From Gemmatimonadota bacterium (GTDB taxonomy: Bacteria > Gemmatimonadota > Gemmatimonadetes > JACCXV01 > JAHWKZ01), in assembly GCA_025937815.1 (NCBI GenBank), contig JAICQP010000003.1:1-51652 (forward strand): a DNA stretch of 51,652 nt, read 5' to 3'. A program made the position numbers and the translations under genes. Below the pieces are notes generated by a model that did no database searches, was not told where the DNA came from, and saw only the letters and a list, made by a program, of their open reading frames with translations. Positions 46,854 to 51,652 of the stretch are shown here, piece by piece; within the stretch, counting starts at the first letter, position 1; each line of letters opens with the position of its first letter.

Positions 46854-48597
46854 TCTTCGGCTCCGACGCTCCACCTCGGCGCTCCCGGATCACATTGGCG
46901 CGCACGTGCTGCACGGCTTCCTCCGGGGAGAACCGCGCCATGTCCTTCCGAGCGCTGCGGCGGGCTACCTCGACCATGCCGCTCTCCAGCCCCCGATCGC
47001 CGACCACGATCCGCCACGGGATCCCGACCAGGTCCGCGTCGGCGAACTTCGACCCCGCCCGGTCCGCCCGGTCGTCGAGCAGCGCTTCCAGTCCCTCGGC
47101 CCGGCACTCCTCGTAGATCCTCTCCGCCGCCTCGACGACCCGCGCGGAGTCCATGTTGAGCGGTATGATCTCGACCTCGTACGGCGCGATCGCCGTCGGC
47201 CAGACGATCCCGTTCTCGTCGTGGTTCTGCTCGATCGCGGCCGCCACTACGCGCGTGATCCCGAGGCCGTAGCAGCCCATCAGGAACGGCTTCTGCGTCC
47301 CGTCCTCGTCGAGGAAGGTGGCTCCCATCGGCTCGCTGTACTTCGTGCCGAGCTTGAATATGTGGCCGACTTCGATGCCCCGCGTCTCGTCGAGCGCGGT
47401 TCCGCACCGGGGACACGGATCGCCGCCCACCAACCGGACCGCATCGATCCAGTCCTCCGGCTCCACGTCGCGCCCGATCTCGAGACCGGTGACGTGGAAT
47501 CCCGTCCGGTTCGCGCCCGCCACCAGGTTCCCGCGGCCGGCGAGCGAGTAGTCGGCCACCACGCGCACGTCTTTCGGGAGCCCGTGCGGGCCCGCGAAGC
47601 CGACGTCCGCTCCCGTCACCTCGCGGACGCGCTCCGACCCGGCCATCTCGACCCGGTCGACGGCGAGCGCCCGGCCGAGCTTCTCCTCGTCGATCTCGCG
47701 GTCGCCGCGGACCAGGACCGCGACCGTGCGGCCGTCCATCTGGAACAGAAGCGTCTTCACGAACTCCGAGGGGTCGCGGGCCAGGAGCTCGGAAACCTCT
47801 TCCACCGTCGTCTTCCCGGGGGTCGCGACTTCCTCCAGCGGCTTCGCGTCGCGACCGGCCGGCGGCTCGTGAGCCACCCTGGCGGCCTCCGCGCGGCCCG
47901 ACGACGCCGCATACCCGCAGCTCGGACAGCTGAACACTACGCTCTCGCCCGTGTCGACCAGCACCATGAACTCGTGGTTCACGTCGCCGCCGATCTCGCC
48001 CGCCGATGCCTCCACATCGCGGAACGCCAGACCGCAGCGGGTGAAGATCCGGCTGTACGCCTCGCGGAATTCGCCGTACGTCGCGTCCAGCGAGACCTCG
48101 TCGGCGTGAAACGAGTAGGCGTCCTTCATCGTGAACTCGCGGCCGCGCATGACCCCGAAGCGGGGCCGGATCTCGTCGCGGAACTTGGTCTGGATCTGAT
48201 AGAGCGATAGCGGGAGCTGGCGGTACGAGCGCACCTCGTGCCGGACGAGATCGGTGACGACCTCCTCGTGCGTCGGCCCTAGCGCGTACTGGCGGTCGTG
48301 GCGGTCGGCTAGCCGCATCATGAGCGGGCCGTACAGGTCCCAGCGCCCGGTCTCCCGCCACAGCTCCGCCGGGTGCAGGATCGGCAGCATGAGCTCGATC
48401 GCTCCGATCCGCTCCAGCTCCTGCCGCACGATCTCGTCGATCTTGAGGATCACCCGCTGGCAGAGGGGCAGATAGGAGTAGATCCCCCGCGCCACCTGCC
48501 GCAGCAGGCCGGCCCGCACCATCAGGCGGTGGCTGACCACCTCGGCGTCGGCGGGATCTTCCTTGAGCGTGGGAATGAAGGCGCGGGTCCAGCGCAT
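46846..48597 (-). CDS. proS: Prolyl-tRNA synthetase (bacterial type with insertion domain)
   Basis: RQYALGPTHEEVVTDLVRHEVRSYRQLPLSLYQIQTKFRDEIRPRFGVMRGREFTMKDAYSFH; FLMGCYGLGITRVVAAAIEQNHDENGIVWP. Confidence 0.96.
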   Translation of the reverse strand: MRWTRAFIPTLKEDPADAEVVSHRLMVRAGLLRQVARGIYSYLPLCQRVILKIDEIVRQELERIGAIELMLPILHPAELWRETGRWDLYGPLMMRLADRHDRQYALGPTHEEVVTDLVRHEVRSYRQLPLSLYQIQTKFRDEIRPRFGVMRGREFTMKDAYSFHADEVSLDATYGEFREAYSRIFTRCGLAFRDVEASAGEIGGDVNHEFMVLVDTGESVVFSCPSCGYAASSGRAEAARVAHEPPAGRDAKPLEEVATPGKTTVEEVSELLARDPSEFVKTLLFQMDGRTVAVLVRGDREIDEEKLGRALAVDRVEMAGSERVREVTGADVGFAGPHGLPKDVRVVADYSLAGRGNLVAGANRTGFHVTGLEIGRDVEPEDWIDAVRLVGGDPCPRCGTALDETRGIEVGHIFKLGTKYSEPMGATFLDEDGTQKPFLMGCYGLGITRVVAAAIEQNHDENGIVWPTAIAPYEVEIIPLNMDSARVVEAAERIYEECRAEGLEALLDDRADRAGSKFADADLVGIPWRIVVGDRGLESGMVEVARRSARKDMARFSPEEAVQHVRANVIRERRGGASEPKSG

Positions 48598-48749
48598 GGA
48601 GGCGCAATGTATCCGGCCGCGCCGTGGCGGTGCTAGGCCGGCACTTTCGGCAGGAAATGACGCTCGTTAGGTTGTTGCGGCGCGCGACCCCTGCCTCTGA
48701 CCGAGGTGCCGCCGGAGTCGACGCACAGGAATACAGGGGAGAGTAGCGA

Positions 48750-50279
48750 ATGGCCCAGCTCTTTCGACGCAAGCCGATCGCCGAGGCGCGCGCGGAGGTC
48801 GGGCTCGACCCGCAGGCCGTGGTCGAGCCCGGTCTACGCCGTTCGCTGACGGCGTGGCAGCTGACCGCGCTCGGCATCGGCGCGATCATCGGCGCCGGGA
48901 TCTTCTCGGGTGCGGGAACGGCCGTCGCCGGCGGTCCCAACCACCTGGGCGCGGGCCCGGCACTCGTCATCTCCTACATCCTGGTGGCCGTGGCGTGCGG
49001 GTTCGCGGCGCTCTGCTACGCCGAGTTCGCCTCGCTCATCCCCCAATCCGGGAGCGCCTACACCTACGCGTACGCGACCCTCGGGGAGCTGGTCGCCTGG
49101 ATCATCGGGTGGGACCTGATCATCGAATACGCCGTCGGCAATATCGCCGTGGCGGTCTCCTGGTCGGCCTACTTCCAGACGCTCCTGCGAGGCTTCGGCA
49201 TGGGCTTCCCGGAGTGGCTGGCGACCGACCCCCGGACGGCGCTCCAGGCCTTCAGCCAGCTCCAGGCGGATCCCACGATCACCGCCGCCTCCATCGTCGA
49301 CGCGGCGCGGGCCTGGACCACAGCGCCCGAGATCTACGGGCTGCGGGTCATCTTCAATCTCCCGGCCGTCCTGATCGTCGCGCTCATCACCTGGGTCCTG
49401 GTGATCGGGATTCGGGAGAGCGCCAGGGTCAACACCGTAATGGTCGTGATCAAGCTCGCGATCCTGTTCTTCTTCGTCGCCGTGGGCGCGTTCTGGGTGC
49501 GCCCGGAGAACTGGACTCCGTTCGCTCCGAACGGATGGGCCGGAATCACGGCCGGAGCGGCCCTGATCTTCTTCGCCTACATCGGATTCGACGCCGTATC
49601 GACGGCCGCGGAGGAGGCCGAGAACCCGCAGCGCGACATGCCGCGCGCGATGATCGCATCGCTGATAGTCACCTCGATCATCTACGTGGTCGTGACGCTC
49701 GTCATGACGGGGCTCATCCCGTGGAATCAGCACGGCACCGCGGACCCCCTGGCCAGCGCATTCGTCGACCGCGGCTACGACTGGGCGGCCGCGATCATCT
49801 CCATCGGCGCGGTGGTGTCGATGGCGACGGTGCTCCTCGTGTTCCAGCTCGGCCAGCCCCGCATCTTCTTCTCGATGGCGCGGGACGGGCTCCTCCCCGG
49901 CTGGGCCGCGAAGCTCCATCCGAAGTTCCGGACGCCGCACGTGACGACGATTCTGACCGGCGTGTTCGTCGCCTTCTTCGCCGCGTTCGCGAACATAAAC
50001 GAGGTCATCGAGCTGACGAACATCGGCACGCTGTTCGCGTTCGTGCTGGTCGCGATCGGCGTGATGGTGCTCCGCGTCCGGGAGCCGGAGCGGCATCGCC
50101 CGTTCCGGACGCCCTTCATCTGGTTCGTGGCTCCGGCTGCGGTGTTGTCCTGCTTCTACCTGATGCTGCAGCTCCCCGGTGTGACCTGGATGCGGTTCGT
50201 GATCTGGCTCGTGGCGGGGGTGTTCATCTACGCGGCCTACGGGTATCGCAAGAGCCGCTTGCGGCGGCAGCGCGGGTGA
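48750..50279 (+). CDS. APC-family amino acid permease
   Basis: ALGIGAIIGAGIFSGAGTAVAGGPNHLGAGPALVISYI; FFAYIGFDAVSTAAEEAENPQRDMPRAMIASLI. Confidence 0.95.
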   Translation: MAQLFRRKPIAEARAEVGLDPQAVVEPGLRRSLTAWQLTALGIGAIIGAGIFSGAGTAVAGGPNHLGAGPALVISYILVAVACGFAALCYAEFASLIPQSGSAYTYAYATLGELVAWIIGWDLIIEYAVGNIAVAVSWSAYFQTLLRGFGMGFPEWLATDPRTALQAFSQLQADPTITAASIVDAARAWTTAPEIYGLRVIFNLPAVLIVALITWVLVIGIRESARVNTVMVVIKLAILFFFVAVGAFWVRPENWTPFAPNGWAGITAGAALIFFAYIGFDAVSTAAEEAENPQRDMPRAMIASLIVTSIIYVVVTLVMTGLIPWNQHGTADPLASAFVDRGYDWAAAIISIGAVVSMATVLLVFQLGQPRIFFSMARDGLLPGWAAKLHPKFRTPHVTTILTGVFVAFFAAFANINEVIELTNIGTLFAFVLVAIGVMVLRVREPERHRPFRTPFIWFVAPAAVLSCFYLMLQLPGVTWMRFVIWLVAGVFIYAAYGYRKSRLRRQRG

Positions 50280-50599
50280 TCGCCCGCACCTGGCACGGCC
50301 GCGTTCCGGCCGCGAAGGCGGACGCCTACCGCGCGTTCCTGGACCGCTCGGGCCTGTCGGAGTACCGCGCCACCCCGGGCTTTCGGGGTATCGTGGTCTT
50401 GCGCCGCACCGAGGCCGACGTGACCCATTTCGTGCTGACGACGTTCTGGGAATCATGGGACGCGATCCGGCGCTTCGCGGGCGACGACCCCGAGCGCGCG
50501 AAGTACTACCCCGAGGACGACGACTTCCTTCTCGAAAAGGAGCCGACCGTCATCCACCACGAGGCGCTGCTCGCCGAGCTGCCTCCCGGAGTGGGGTGA
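50276..50599 (+). CDS. Antibiotic biosynthesis monooxygenase (ABM) domain protein
   Basis: IARTWHGRVPAAKADAYRAFL...LSEYRATPGFRGIVVLRR...THFVLTTFWESWDAIRRFAGDD; GTGA overlap with the permease stop. Confidence 0.75.
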   Translation: MIARTWHGRVPAAKADAYRAFLDRSGLSEYRATPGFRGIVVLRRTEADVTHFVLTTFWESWDAIRRFAGDDPERAKYYPEDDDFLLEKEPTVIHHEALLAELPPGVG

Positions 50600-50629
50600 T
50601 CCTGCTGGCTTGCCGCGGGGCGTGGCGGT

Positions 50630-51652
50630 CTATTCGGAAGCGATGCGGTAGATCGCCCCGGCCCCGTCGTCGCTGACCAGCAGCGCCCCGTCGGACATGA
50701 CGAGGACATCGACCGGCCGGCCCCACGCCTCGTCCCCCTGGAGCCAGCCCTCGGCGAACGTCTCCTCCGCGACCGGACGGCCGTTCTCCAGCCGGACGGC
50801 CACCACGCGATAGCCCACCTTCGAGCTCCGGTTCCACGACCCGTGCTCGGCGATGAAGATCCGGCCGCGGTATTCCGCCGGGAACATCGCCCCGTCGTAG
50901 AACCGCATTCCCAGCGCGGCGACGTGCGCGCCGAGCTTCCAGGCTGGCGACTCGAACTCCCCGCAGCGGCGCCGGTCGCCGAACGCGGGATCCGCGAGGT
51001 CGCCCTGGTGGCAGAAGGGATAGCCGAAGTGGAGACCGGCGCGGGGCGCGACGTTCAGCTCGTCGGCGGGAATATCGTCCCCCAGCTCGTCGCGCCCGTT
51101 GTCGGTGAACCAGAGCTCGCCGGTCTCCGGGTGCCAGTCGAAGCCGACCGTGTTCCGTACACCGGATGCGAAGGTTTCGAATCCTGTGCCGTCAGGGTTC
51201 ATGCGCGCGATCCCCGCGAGCGGAAACTCCGGGTCGCAGATGTTGCACGGCGCTCCCAGACCGACATAGAGCTTTCCGTCGGGCCCGAAGCCGATGTAGC
51301 GCCATTCGTGATGCTCGGTCTCGGGCAGGGCGCGCACGATGGTGGCCAGCGGAACGTCGTCGAACCCGCGCCCGGACGACACGAAGTCGTCGATCGCGGC
51401 GTAGCGGACGACGCGGTTGTACTCCGCCACGTAGAGCGAGCCGTCGCGCCACGCGACCCCGTTCGGCTGACGCAGGCCGCGCGCGATCGTAACGACCCGG
51501 TCGGCCGCGCCGTCCTCGTCCTCGTCCACGAGCGCGTACACGCTGCCGTCGCCGCGATCGCGCGTTCCCACGTACACGATCCCGGACGGCGACAGCGTCA
51601 TGGACCGCGCTCCCGGCACGTCCTGCGCGTACATCGCGATCACGAACCCCGG
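50630..51652 (-). CDS. PQQ-dependent sugar dehydrogenase / sorbosone dehydrogenase-like beta-propeller; 5' end beyond window
   Basis: GLRQPNGVAWRDGSLYVAEYNRVVRY; FASGVRNTVGFDWHPETGELWFTDNGRDELGDDIPADELN; FIAEHGSWNRSSKVGYRVV. Confidence 0.85.
   Translation of the reverse strand, partial: PGFVIAMYAQDVPGARSMTLSPSGIVYVGTRDRGDGSVYALVDEDEDGAADRVVTIARGLRQPNGVAWRDGSLYVAEYNRVVRYAAIDDFVSSGRGFDDVPLATIVRALPETEHHEWRYIGFGPDGKLYVGLGAPCNICDPEFPLAGIARMNPDGTGFETFASGVRNTVGFDWHPETGELWFTDNGRDELGDDIPADELNVAPRAGLHFGYPFCHQGDLADPAFGDRRRCGEFESPAWKLGAHVAALGMRFYDGAMFPAEYRGRIFIAEHGSWNRSSKVGYRVVAVRLENGRPVAEETFAEGWLQGDEAWGRPVDVLVMSDGALLVSDDGAGAIYRIASE

Overview
High-GC bacterial chromosomal window, about 51.6 kb and densely coding. 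Lineage cannot be assigned from the sequence alone; a Gemmatimonadota-like or similar GC-rich lineage is only a guess. I recognise about 49 protein-coding genes and one tRNA (Gln, CTG). I see no rRNA, CRISPR array, prophage, integron or IS element. Housekeeping blocks include xerC-like, queG, uvrC, murJ, a squalene cassette (hpnC/hpnD/hpnE) plus a 2Fe-2S ferredoxin behind an NtrC-type two-component system, lemA-htpX, queE, nfo, kbl/tdh, trxB, ddl, an inositol monophosphatase and proS. Less ordinary content: (1) a luxC/luxE-like fatty-acid-reductase pair with no luciferase genes; (2) a predicted lipoprotein with an intact SAM-methyltransferase motif I; (3) a patatin-like gene whose Gly-rich motif lies upstream of every canonical start codon, with a candidate ATT start preceded by a Shine-Dalgarno; (4) three tandem Cys-containing Big2-like lipoproteins beside tRNA-Gln; (5) a symmetric repeat element upstream of a cold-shock gene that is divergent from an HTH-less WYL protein; (6) a TPR/TonB-dependent-receptor fusion; (7) an AT-rich island with a 12-bp palindrome and a 19-bp imperfect hairpin upstream of an ABC-F gene; (8) two adjacent MacB-type permeases with no adjacent ATPase. 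Many operon junctions are 4-nt start/stop overlaps (ATGA, GTGA, TTGA). No system here is demonstrably new; the candidates are listed with decisive checks.
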